Assembly (NCBI GenBank): GCA_014867205.1
Contig: WGUO01000009.1
Coordinates: 1 to 64,000, forward strand
Length of the DNA stretch: 64,000 nucleotides
From: Muribaculaceae bacterium
Lineage (GTDB): Bacteria; Bacteroidota; Bacteroidia; Bacteroidales; Muribaculaceae
Direction: 5' to 3'
Shown here: positions 19,224 through 26,925 of the stretch, piece after piece
Position numbering within the stretch: position 1 is the stretch's first letter
Layout: each line of letters opens with the position of its first letter
The notes under the pieces: model-generated
Database searches by the model: none
Told to the model about the DNA's origin: nothing
Seen by the model: only the letters and a program-made list of their open reading frames with translations
Position numbers and translations under genes: made by a program

Positions 19224-19397
19224 AATTATGAATTATGAATTATGAATGATGAATTATGAATGTTTAATGATTAATGTTTAATGTTTACGGTTTAATGTTT
19301 AATGGGGAGACTCATCATTCATAATTCATCATTCATAATTCATAATTCATCATTCATAATTCATAATTCATCATTCATAATTCATAATTCATCATTC
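19224..19397. repeat. AT-rich palindromic repeat tract
   Basis: About 175 bp of short repeats. The left arm has copies of AATTATG/AATGATG (19224-19262), the middle has TTTAATGTTTAATG units (19262-19302), and the right arm has many copies of the reverse complement TCATTCATAATTCATAAT (19309-19395). The arms can fold into one long hairpin. It separates two convergent genes, so it can also act as a terminator. No coding potential. Confidence 0.9.
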
Positions 19398-19399
19398 TC

Positions 19400-20125
19400 T
19401 TAGAAGTCATATCCTATAGAGAACACCCAGGCTTTGGTGCGTCCGCCGTAGTTCTTGGAGAAGCCGCCGATCTCGCGGTCTTTCCAGGCGTCGAGGCAGC
19501 CGGCCATGTAGTGTGCCCCGACGTAGTAATGGCCGAGAATCTTAATGGCGGTGCCCATCTTGAAACCGAAGTCGACGCCGGCCGCATCCTGCGAGAAGAG
19601 CGGGTACTCGACATCGGCGGGGGCTACAAACCGTTTATTCTTTATGCTCGAGTCGAGCACGAACGACACATAGGGGCCGACCTCGACATTCCAGCGGACA
19701 TCGTCGGTGATATTGAACCCGAACACGGCCATGACCGGAATCGTAAAGTTATAGCTGCGGCGTTTGCCGGCCTGCGCGATCTCGGGATATGTTGTGGCCG
19801 GATCAGAAGCCGGCTCAGAGCCGAGGGCGGTGCCCATCAGCACGTAACTGCCGCTGCGCGACTCGAAGAAGAATCCGGGCTGTATCGAGATATAGTCGCG
19901 GATGTTGAGCGAGGCGACAGCGCCGATGTCAAAGCCCGTGCCCCACGACTCATGGTGGTAGCAATTGGGGTACGCCTTGCCGCTCAGAGTGCGGTTGGAG
20001 GTATTCACGCCCACACGGGCGCCGAATGTGAAGAGATCGTCGCATTTCTCAGTCGAGAAGAAGTCGGCGGCTGTGGCTGCGCCGAAAGTCATGGCGCATA
20101 GGGCGCCCAGTATCAGTCTTTTCAT
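19400..20125 (-). CDS. Outer-membrane beta-barrel protein
   Basis: 241-aa protein: signal peptide (MKRLILGALCAMTFGAATA), then alternating amphipathic strands ending in an aromatic residue (WVFSIGYDF), the classic signature of an OmpA-like or PorT-like 8-stranded barrel. Motifs FGARVGVNTSN near the start and KMGTAIKILGHYYVGAHY near the end are typical of the Bacteroidota porin-family outer-membrane beta-barrel group. I start at 20125, where the signal peptide begins. A TAAATTTG -7 box lies at 20150-20157 on the minus strand. Confidence 0.85.
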   Translation of the reverse strand: MKRLILGALCAMTFGAATAADFFSTEKCDDLFTFGARVGVNTSNRTLSGKAYPNCYHHESWGTGFDIGAVASLNIRDYISIQPGFFFESRSGSYVLMGTALGSEPASDPATTYPEIAQAGKRRSYNFTIPVMAVFGFNITDDVRWNVEVGPYVSFVLDSSIKNKRFVAPADVEYPLFSQDAAGVDFGFKMGTAIKILGHYYVGAHYMAGCLDAWKDREIGGFSKNYGGRTKAWVFSIGYDF

Positions 20126-20149
20126 ATGTGCGTTTTGGCTATTATCATG

Positions 20150-20157
20150 CAAATTTA
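20150..20157 (-). promoter_or_regulatory. -7 box for the outer-membrane barrel gene
   Basis: TAAATTTG on the minus strand, 24 nt upstream of the start codon; no TTTG found at the usual -33 spacing. Confidence 0.55.
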
Positions 20158-20174
20158 AGAAAATTTTCAGATAG

Positions 20175-20208
20175 TTTGCCGCTATATGTTGTTTTATTGC
20201 TAATTTTG
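20175..20208 (+). promoter_or_regulatory. Promoter of the YitT-family gene
   Basis: TTTG (20175-20178), 22 nt, TAATTTTG (20201-20208). The -7 box is perfect; the spacer is slightly long. Confidence 0.6.
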
Positions 20209-20291
20209 CAGACTCAAACCCCTCCGTCCGCATGACAGTGTGTGGCGGTCTGGACAAATGAATCCACTTCACAAACCAATCAGTCTGATTA

Positions 20292-21317
20292 ATGTCACCA
20301 ACAACCCACAAGTACAACAGCCTGCTGGTCAACGCGCGCGACTACCTGTTCATCATCTTTGGGCTTTCGCTCTACGCTCTTGGCTTCACGGCCTGTATCC
20401 TGCCGCATGAGGTCGTGATCGGAGGTATGGCCGGTGTGTCTACCCTGGTATATTTCGGCACCAACGGCCTGATCCCGGTTGCCGTGTCGTCGTATGCCCT
20501 CAACCTCATACTTCTGGCTATAGCCTATAAGATAGTGGGACGCACGTTCGTGCTCCGCACCATCTTCGGCGTCACCGTAGTGGCTCTTGCCATCGGTGTC
20601 TGCGAGGGCTTCTTCATGGGCCTCGGACACCCGCTGATTCCTGACCGCACCGTATCGCTGGTGCTTGGCGCCATTCTCTGCGGCACGGGTGTCGGCACCT
20701 GCTTCATACACAACGGCTCGTCGGGTGGCACCGATATAGTGGCCGCCTGCGTGTCGAAGGTCAGCAACGCCAGCATAGGCCGTATCATGATATACACGGA
20801 TATGCTTATCGTAAGCTGCTCTATTTTCCTCCCCTTCACGGGCACTGTCGAGCAGCGTCTCGAGGCGCGCATTCCGACTATTGTATATGGTATCATGGTG
20901 ACATTCATCGTCTCGTTCATCACCGACCAGATCATCAACACCAACCGCCAGGCCACGCAGTTCTTCATCTTCTCGCCCAAGTGGAGCGAGATAGCCGACC
21001 GAATTCTGTCGGAGGCGCACCGTGGCGTCACCGTGCTCGACGGCCAGGGATGGTACACGCGCCGCGACGTGAAGATCCTTATGGTCTATTGCCGCAAGAT
21101 TGAGTCGGTCACCATATTCCGTATCGTGAAGAGCATAGACGAGCATGCCTTCGTGACGCAGGGGGCCGTCAACGGCGTCTATGGCCAGGGCTTCGACAAG
21201 GTGAAGATTAAGATGAAGAAGCACTCGCACAGCAACGACAGCCGCGTCCATATGTCGTTCAACGAGGGTGAGGTCGACGCGCAGGCCTCGGTGCGCCGCT
21301 CGAATCACGAGGAGTGA
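20292..21317 (+). CDS. YitT family membrane protein
   Basis: 341 aa. Five or six transmembrane helices in the first ~210 residues (with FFMGLGHPL, GVGTCFIHNGSSGGTDI and the conserved NTNRQATQFFIFS boundary), followed by a soluble DUF2179 domain (~225-300). This is the YitT/YczE layout; the family's substrate is not established, though transport roles have been proposed. The tail after residue ~310 is charged and poorly conserved. Confidence 0.88.
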   Translation: MSPTTHKYNSLLVNARDYLFIIFGLSLYALGFTACILPHEVVIGGMAGVSTLVYFGTNGLIPVAVSSYALNLILLAIAYKIVGRTFVLRTIFGVTVVALAIGVCEGFFMGLGHPLIPDRTVSLVLGAILCGTGVGTCFIHNGSSGGTDIVAACVSKVSNASIGRIMIYTDMLIVSCSIFLPFTGTVEQRLEARIPTIVYGIMVTFIVSFITDQIINTNRQATQFFIFSPKWSEIADRILSEAHRGVTVLDGQGWYTRRDVKILMVYCRKIESVTIFRIVKSIDEHAFVTQGAVNGVYGQGFDKVKIKMKKHSHSNDSRVHMSFNEGEVDAQASVRRSNHEE

Positions 21318-21329
21318 TCTCAGTTCCGG

Positions 21330-22244
21330 TCAGTCAAGCAGTCCGATGACCGCATCGGCGTCTGCGCGGCTCATGTCGAGCCGTATATAGTCATTATCGC
21401 GTTTGCGCCAGGTGATCTGTTTCTTGGCGTAGACGCGAGTGTTTTTCTTGATGCGCCCGATAGCCGTGGCGCGGTCCATCGTGCCGTCAAACCATGCGAA
21501 CATCTCCTTGAGGCCGACTGTGTTGAGGGAGTTGAGATGACGCAGCGGGTAGACACTACGCGCCTCCTGCTCGAGTCCGGCGCTCACCATTGCGTCGACC
21601 CGGCGGTTGATGCGGTCAAAAAGAACCTCGCGCGGTCCGTCGAGACAGATCTTGAGCATGTTGAACTCTCGCTCCCTGCGGACTCCGGTACGCAGGGAGG
21701 TGTACGTTCGCCCGGAGGCCCGAATTATCTCCACGGCGTGAAAGACTCGCTTCGTGTTGCGGCGGTCGACAGCGGCATGATACTCCGGGTCGAGGCGCTC
21801 GAGTTCGGAAAGCAGCCATTCGGTACCCCGTTCGTCAAGCTCGGCCTTGAGGCCGAGGCGTATGTCGTCGGGCACGGTGGGAAGGTCGTCGATGCCGTTA
21901 CAGAGCGCGTCGACATACATCATCGAGCCTCCGCACACCACGGCGGTGCCGCGCTCGGAGAGCAGCCGGCGCCCGATGCGCAGCGCGTCTGTCTCGAACT
22001 CGGCCGCGCTGTAATAGGCATCAAGCGGCAGCATGTCGATGAGGTGATGTGGCACGCGGGCGCGCTCCTCGTCGGTCGGCATGGCCGTGACTATCGGTAT
22101 ACCGCGGTAGATCTGGCGGCTGTCGGCCGAGATGATCTCCGTGCCGAGGCGTTCGGCCACATCGACAGCCAGGGCCGACTTCCCGGAGGCTGTCGGCCCT
22201 GTTATGACGATGAGCGTGGGTCTGCGGACTGTCGTCTTCAACAC
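21330..22244 (-). CDS. miaA: tRNA dimethylallyltransferase
   Basis: 304-aa MiaA, which adds the isopentenyl group to A37 of tRNAs reading UNN codons. The P-loop GPTASGKSALA, the DSRQIYRG motif (catalytic Asp and substrate contacts) and the C-terminal GLKEMF..........TR.YAKKQITWRKR motif are present. Normal length. It starts 4 bp after the stop of pepT and is almost certainly co-transcribed with it. Confidence 0.96.
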   Translation of the reverse strand: MLKTTVRRPTLIVITGPTASGKSALAVDVAERLGTEIISADSRQIYRGIPIVTAMPTDEERARVPHHLIDMLPLDAYYSAAEFETDALRIGRRLLSERGTAVVCGGSMMYVDALCNGIDDLPTVPDDIRLGLKAELDERGTEWLLSELERLDPEYHAAVDRRNTKRVFHAVEIIRASGRTYTSLRTGVRREREFNMLKICLDGPREVLFDRINRRVDAMVSAGLEQEARSVYPLRHLNSLNTVGLKEMFAWFDGTMDRATAIGRIKKNTRVYAKKQITWRKRDNDYIRLDMSRADADAVIGLLD

Positions 22245-22248
22245 GCTG

Positions 22249-23469
22249 TTATTTCTCAGCCACGAGGCGGCAGATGTTCACGATGACCTGGGTGGCCTTC
22301 TCCATCGACTGGATCGAGACATACTCGTAGCGGCCGTGGAAGTTCTCGCCTCCGGCGAAGATATTGGGGCAGGGGAGGCCCTTGAACGAGAGCTGGGCTC
22401 CGTCTGTGCCGCCGCGGATCGGCTGCACGCGCGGCTCGACGCCGGCCTCGCGCATGGCTTTCTCAACGACCTCGATGATGTGCATCATCGGCTCGATTTT
22501 CTCGCGCATGTTGTAATACTGGTCCTTGATCTCGACCGAGCAGCAGCCGGGATACTCCATATTGGTCTTGCGGCAGAGGTGCTCGATCTCGCGCTTGCGG
22601 CTCTCGAAGCGGTCGCGGTCGTGGTCGCGGATGATGTATGTCAGCTCAGTCTTCTCGACATTTCCATCGATGCCGACCAGATGGTAGAACCCCTCGTAGC
22701 CCTCGGTGTGCTCGGGGGTCTCCCAGCGCGGCAGCATCGCTATGAAGTTGTTGGCCACACGGATTGAGTTGATCATCTTGTGCTTGGCATAGCCGGGATG
22801 AACGTTGCGGCCCTTGATGGTGACCTTGGCCGAGGCTGCGTTGAAGTTCTCGTACTCGAGCTCGCCGATAGCACCTCCGTCCATGGTGTAGGCGAAGTCG
22901 CAGCCGAATTTCTTGACGTCGAACTTATGGGCGCCGAGGCCGATCTCCTCGTCGGGGTTGAAGCCGATGCGGATCTTGCCGTGCTTGATCTCGGGATGCG
23001 CCTGCAGGTAGGCCACTGCCGTGATGATCTCGGCGATGCCGGCCTTGTCGTCGGCTCCCAGCAGAGTGGTGCCGTCGGTCACGATCAGGTCGTTGCCCAG
23101 ATAGTTGACGAGCTCGGGGAAGTCCTCGGGGTTGAGGGTGATCTCCTGCTCGGCGTTGAGCGTGATGGCCGTCCCGTCATAGTTCTTCACGATGCGGGGC
23201 TTGACATGGCGTCCCGACATGTCGGGGCTCGTGTCCATGTGGGCGATGAACCCGATTACCGGCACGACCCGGTCGGTGTTGGACGGGAGTGTGGCGAAGA
23301 GGTAGCCGTTCTCGTCGAGGCTCACTTCGTCGAGACCCATGCCGAGCAGGATGGCCTTGAGGTATTTAGCAAATTCCATCTGACCGGGCGACGAGGGAGT
23401 CATGTTGGTCTCCTCGTCGCTCTGTGTGTCAAACTTAACGAAATCGAGAAATCTGTCGGTTACTGTCAT
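22249..23469 (-). CDS. pepT: Peptidase T (tripeptide aminopeptidase)
   Basis: 406-aa M20B dinuclear zinc aminopeptidase that cleaves the N-terminal residue of tripeptides in the cytoplasm. Metal-site motifs in order: H in GFIAHMDTSPDM, D in TLLGADDKAG, the catalytic and metal Glu pair in NPDEEIG, D in YTMDGG, and the final metal His in the IRGGTDGAQLS to IFAGGENFHG region. Full length, first gene of a pepT-miaA operon. Confidence 0.96.
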   Translation of the reverse strand: MTVTDRFLDFVKFDTQSDEETNMTPSSPGQMEFAKYLKAILLGMGLDEVSLDENGYLFATLPSNTDRVVPVIGFIAHMDTSPDMSGRHVKPRIVKNYDGTAITLNAEQEITLNPEDFPELVNYLGNDLIVTDGTTLLGADDKAGIAEIITAVAYLQAHPEIKHGKIRIGFNPDEEIGLGAHKFDVKKFGCDFAYTMDGGAIGELEYENFNAASAKVTIKGRNVHPGYAKHKMINSIRVANNFIAMLPRWETPEHTEGYEGFYHLVGIDGNVEKTELTYIIRDHDRDRFESRKREIEHLCRKTNMEYPGCCSVEIKDQYYNMREKIEPMMHIIEVVEKAMREAGVEPRVQPIRGGTDGAQLSFKGLPCPNIFAGGENFHGRYEYVSIQSMEKATQVIVNICRLVAEK

Positions 23470-23629
23470 AATAATGTGGTTTTTGCGGCGGGGACACGCA
23501 CCGCCGGGGTTGGCTTTGCAGGGTCCCGGCGTGTCGGCGGATATGTCTGGTTAACGCGTTTTCGACATTTCCGGGCAGGGACGGCCGTTTTCATGTCGCG
23601 AATATAATGATTTTTTGAGAAATTATCGC

Positions 23630-23637
23630 TAAATTTG
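23630..23637 (+). promoter_or_regulatory. -7 box immediately before the nuclease gene
   Basis: TAAATTTG ends only 4 nt before the ATG at 23642, so a transcript starting the usual ~7 nt downstream would have almost no leader. No TTTG at the usual -33 distance. Confidence 0.5.
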
Positions 23638-23641
23638 TGTC

Positions 23642-24475
23642 ATGAAAAAGAGTTTACCCATCATTTTATTTATAATATTTGCCTGCGTGGCGGCTGTAGG
23701 CATTATCGGCTTCGCACGCTCGCGTGGTAACGGCGCCTCGACGGGCCATGTTCAGGCGCCCTCGCGTGGTGACGTGCCGGGGAGCGCCACGGCTCTGCTC
23801 GATGTCCGTATGACGCAGGCGAATGCGTCGCAGACCAAGGATTACGAGGGATTCCGCGTGTCGTTCAACAAGGACAACCATACCCCCGACTGGGTGGCGT
23901 GGGAACTGCTCCGCTCGGAGACCGACGGCGCGACTTCGCGCAGCAACAAGTTCTGGCAGGATCCCGACATAGAGGGGTGCCCCCAGACGCGCGACTACTC
24001 CAACTCCGGCTATGACCGGGGACATATGTGCCCCGCCGCAGACCAGAAGTGGAGCGCGCAGGCCATGGCCGACTGCTTCTCGCTGGCCAACATCGTGCCG
24101 CAGGACCATGCGCTGAACGCCGGTGCCTGGAAGACTCTCGAGGACAAGGAACGCAAATGGGCTGAGCGTGACTCGGCGATAATCATTGTGGCCGGTCCGG
24201 TATACGAGTCATCCGACACGCGGCGCATCGGCGATGCCGGCGTGCGTGTGCCCGGCGCCTTCTTCAAGGTGATGATAGCCCCCTGGCTCCCCGAGCCACG
24301 CGGCATCGCCTTCGTCTTTCCCAACATGACCTCACCCGGCAACATGGAGAACTATGTCATGACGATACGCGACGTTGAGAAACTTACCGGCTATGACTTC
24401 TTCCACGCGTTGCCCGACGATGTGGAGGAGGCCGTCGAGACTGTCTCGTCATTCCGAGACTGGAACAGATACTGA
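23642..24475 (+). CDS. Secreted or membrane-anchored DNA/RNA non-specific endonuclease
   Basis: 277 aa: an N-terminal hydrophobic helix (residues ~5-24) that is a signal peptide or anchor, a Ser/Gly-rich linker, then the beta-beta-alpha-metal nuclease domain. The catalytic DRGH motif is in NSGYDRGHMCPAADQ, and the metal-binding Asn is in the LANIVPQDHALNAGAW stretch, as in NucA and Serratia nuclease. It probably digests extracytoplasmic nucleic acid for nutrients. Its stop is followed after 4 bp by mnmE. Confidence 0.92.
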   Translation: MKKSLPIILFIIFACVAAVGIIGFARSRGNGASTGHVQAPSRGDVPGSATALLDVRMTQANASQTKDYEGFRVSFNKDNHTPDWVAWELLRSETDGATSRSNKFWQDPDIEGCPQTRDYSNSGYDRGHMCPAADQKWSAQAMADCFSLANIVPQDHALNAGAWKTLEDKERKWAERDSAIIIVAGPVYESSDTRRIGDAGVRVPGAFFKVMIAPWLPEPRGIAFVFPNMTSPGNMENYVMTIRDVEKLTGYDFFHALPDDVEEAVETVSSFRDWNRY

Positions 24476-24479
24476 CATT

Positions 24480-26033
24480 ATGAGCACGATTGCAGCAATA
24501 TCGACACCATACGGCACTGGCGGAATCGCCGTAATACGCCTGTCGGGACCTGATGCCATAGCGATAGCCGACCGCGTGTGGCGAGGGCGCCCGCTCGCCG
24601 ACGCCCCCTCGCATACGGCCCATCTGGGCGTTATTACCGCCGCTGACGGCTCCGAGCTCGACTGCGCTGTGGCCACCATATTCCGTGGTCCCAGGTCGTT
24701 TACCAGCGAGGATACCGTGGAGTTCTCGGTGCATGGCTCCAAGTGGATACAGCGCGAGGTCACGGCACGCCTTGTAGAGGCAGGAGCAGTTCCCGCCGAG
24801 GCAGGGGAGTTCACCCGGAGGGCATTTGTGAACGGCCGCATGGACCTGACCCAGGCCGAGGGCGTGGCCGACCTGATTGCCGCCTCATCGCGTGCCGCCC
24901 ACCGGCTCGCAATGCGTCAGATGGCCGGCGGTTTCTCGGCACGGCTTAACGAACTGCGCGAACGCCTCGTGGAACTCGCCTCGCTTCTCGAGCTTGAACT
25001 CGACTTCTCAGAGGAGGACGTGGAGTTTGCCGACCGTGTCCGTCTGCGTGCCATTGCCGACGAGACCCTCGACATGATTGAACACCTTGCCTCGACCTAC
25101 GCCGCCGGCCGCGCCTTCAAGGAGGGTGTGCCAGTGGCCATCGCCGGACGCCCCAATGCCGGTAAGTCCACGCTGCTCAACCGCCTGCTTGACGAGGACA
25201 AGGCAATCGTGAGCGAGATTCCCGGTACGACGCGCGACATCATCGACGGAACACGCGAGATCGACGGCATACTCTTCCGCTTCTACGACACAGCCGGTCT
25301 GCGCGACACCGACGACACTGTGGAGCGCATCGGCATAGACCGCGCCCGAGCCGCCATTGACCGCGCCGCGATAGTGCTCTGGCTCCATGACCCGTCGGAA
25401 ACGGTAGGGGAGTCGTTGCCCGCTGGGAACGAAGATGCTTTTGCCGACACAACAGACACAGGGACACGGCATATCCATCTGATTACCAAGAGCGACATAC
25501 GAGTGGGGCGAGAACCGGAAGCACGTGAGAGTGTCGCGGAGGATATCATGCAAGATGACAGGTATGTTTCAGGGGAGGATGTAGTGGAGAAAGTCAGGAA
25601 TTATACAGAGGAGAATGGAGTGGAGGATGTGAAGGATTGTGCAGCGGAGAATGTAGTGGAGAAAGACGAAGGATGCGAGGAAGGCACAGCCGGCTCTGTG
25701 TCACCGTATAAATGCAGAGGGAATATATTACACATTTCGGCAAAGACAGGCGAGAACATCGACCGCCTGGAGCATATGCTGGTAGAGGCCGCCAAGACCG
25801 ACCACAATCCCGACGCTGAACTGATAATAACCAACGCCCGCCACCACGCCGAACTTCTCGCCGGTGCCGAGGCATTGCGCCGAGCCCGCGCCGCGATTGA
25901 CGACGGCCTCTCCGCCGACTTCATCGCCCAGGACATCCGCGAGGCCCTGACCCACCTCGGCCTCCTGACCGGCGCCGTCACCACCGACACCCTCCTCCAA
26001 TCCATCTTCACCCGCTTCTGCATCGGCAAATAA
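24480..26033 (+). CDS. mnmE: tRNA-modification GTPase MnmE with an acidic insert
   Basis: 517-aa MnmE, partner of MnmG in 5-carboxymethylaminomethyl-uridine formation at tRNA wobble U34. The N-terminal tetrahydrofolate-binding domain starts MSTIAAISTPYGTGGIAVIRLSG-type; the G domain has G1 GRPNAGKS (223-230), G2 GTTRDI, G3 DTAG and G4 TKSD (336-339; Thr replaces the usual Asn); the C-terminal FCIGK cysteine motif is intact. Odd: about 80 residues separate TKSD from SAKTG (S420), where the family normally has 20-30. The extra, Glu/Asp/Val-rich and imperfectly repeated, is encoded by AT-richer DNA. Start chosen at 24480 because upstream in-frame codons belong to the nuclease gene. Confidence 0.95.
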   Translation: MSTIAAISTPYGTGGIAVIRLSGPDAIAIADRVWRGRPLADAPSHTAHLGVITAADGSELDCAVATIFRGPRSFTSEDTVEFSVHGSKWIQREVTARLVEAGAVPAEAGEFTRRAFVNGRMDLTQAEGVADLIAASSRAAHRLAMRQMAGGFSARLNELRERLVELASLLELELDFSEEDVEFADRVRLRAIADETLDMIEHLASTYAAGRAFKEGVPVAIAGRPNAGKSTLLNRLLDEDKAIVSEIPGTTRDIIDGTREIDGILFRFYDTAGLRDTDDTVERIGIDRARAAIDRAAIVLWLHDPSETVGESLPAGNEDAFADTTDTGTRHIHLITKSDIRVGREPEARESVAEDIMQDDRYVSGEDVVEKVRNYTEENGVEDVKDCAAENVVEKDEGCEEGTAGSVSPYKCRGNILHISAKTGENIDRLEHMLVEAAKTDHNPDAELIITNARHHAELLAGAEALRRARAAIDDGLSADFIAQDIREALTHLGLLTGAVTTDTLLQSIFTRFCIGK

Positions 26034-26135
26034 TTAATAATAAGCATAATGCATATATTTGATTGGGTGCTGGATATTCATATCGGCAATAATTGGCTAT
26101 CGCTGAGCGACAAGACATAATTTCTAAAAGCAAAT

Positions 26136-26311
26136 GATAAGACGTAACTTTAATGTCTCTAAAATAGAGACTTAGGCTTTGCTGTGCCGGAGTCTGAAAG
26201 ACTTCGGCAGTTATTATCCAGGCGATAAGCCTTAATTTTAATGTTTGTAAAATATCGTCTCAGGCTTTACTGTGCAGAAGTCTGAAAGACTTCGACCATT
26301 AATAGCCGGGT
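26136..26311. repeat. Two tandem 88-bp imperfect repeats
   Basis: Unit 1 26136-26223 and unit 2 26224-26311 align without gaps at roughly 80% identity. Each contains the small hairpin GAAGTC-TGAAA-GACTTC (unit 1 has GGAGTC, which still pairs through G-T). A partial degenerate copy may precede them at ~26109. Confidence 0.85.
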
Positions 26312-26373
26312 ACCCGAATCGGGGAAATGTTTTCGCAGCAGAGCTGTGACATTTCCCCGATTCGTGTGCCCGG
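26306..26373. repeat. 25-bp imperfect inverted repeat with internal hairpin
   Basis: Arms 26306-26330 and 26349-26373 (core CGAATCGGGGAAATGT / ACATTTCCCCGATTCG) differ at two positions. The 18-nt loop itself contains CAGC-AGA-GCTG. There is no T-run on either side, so it is not a standard terminator. Confidence 0.85.
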
Positions 26374-26484
26374 TAGGCGATAACAACGCATGTGTCTGGC
26401 AAGACACCCTGTTACATTCACGTGGCCCTCGCAGTCGACTCTGCGCATTGTAACGAATTGTCTCTATGGTAATTTATTATTTGT

Positions 26485-26712
26485 ATGGATAGAGTCAACA
26501 ACCTCCCCCACAACGTGATGATACTCGTCACCGCCACCTCGGTCAAAGATGAGGAGTGGCTCATTGAAGAACTGGGTAAGTTCATCCTGTTCCTCAAAGG
26601 ACTCTGCATGACCCACCACATCCAGCACTTCGCCATCGCCTTCTCCAAAGACAAGCCCGACCATCCCGCCACAATCCATCCCGCCGATGTAACCTGCATC
26701 CGCCTCTTCTAA
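26485..26712 (+). CDS. Small protein of unknown function (75 aa)
   Basis: 75-aa protein, MDRVNNLPHNVMILVTATSV..., not a family I recognise. It has no signal peptide or clear membrane helix. The codon third positions are overwhelmingly C or G, as in the GC-rich core genes, which argues for a real gene over the opposite-strand frame of similar length. No Shine-Dalgarno is visible, which is common here. A hairpin terminator follows at 26730-26762. Confidence 0.6.
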   Translation: MDRVNNLPHNVMILVTATSVKDEEWLIEELGKFILFLKGLCMTHHIQHFAIAFSKDKPDHPATIHPADVTCIRLF

Positions 26713-26729
26713 TTTCTAACCCTTCCCAT

Positions 26730-26762
26730 CGCCCTGGCAAGCCTCACCCTCTTGCCGGGGCG
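26730..26762 (+). terminator. Probable terminator before the restriction island
   Basis: Stem CGCCCTGGCAAG / CTTGCCGGGGCG with one G-T pair and a 9-nt loop, followed by a T-rich stretch. Confidence 0.6.
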
Positions 26763-26852
26763 TTATATTATGTTTCCCTCTTTTACCGGCTCCTACATCA
26801 AGCCTTCTTAATGCCTGCTTACGTGTGCTTTAAAAATTTCTCAGCCATTTCA

Positions 26853-26883
26853 CTTGGTATATCAGGAAATATTCGTAAATTTG
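26853..26883 (+). promoter_or_regulatory. Promoter of the first R-M operon
   Basis: CTTG (26853-26856, one mismatch to TTTG), 19 nt, TAAATTTG (26876-26883). It lies 43 nt before the methyltransferase start. Confidence 0.7.
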
Positions 26884-26925
26884 CATTTAATTGGATATTT
26901 CATATATCTATACAAACAATACGAT

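Larger units (their letters stand above)
26034..26484. other. Non-coding region rich in repeats and hairpins
   Basis: 451 bp with no credible gene. It contains two 88-bp direct repeats (26136-26311), a 25-bp imperfect inverted repeat (26306-26373), and a smaller structure with GTTACA / TGTAAC arms (26411-26454) enclosing GCAG / CTGC. It lies between mnmE and the accessory island. Confidence 0.8.

Noticed and set aside
26000..26060. Integration of the island at the mnmE 3' end as in SGI1
   Set aside because: No integrase in the window and no copy of the mnmE 3' end found at the far side of the island.
26136..26311. CRISPR array
   Set aside because: Only two adjacent 88-bp units with no spacers.
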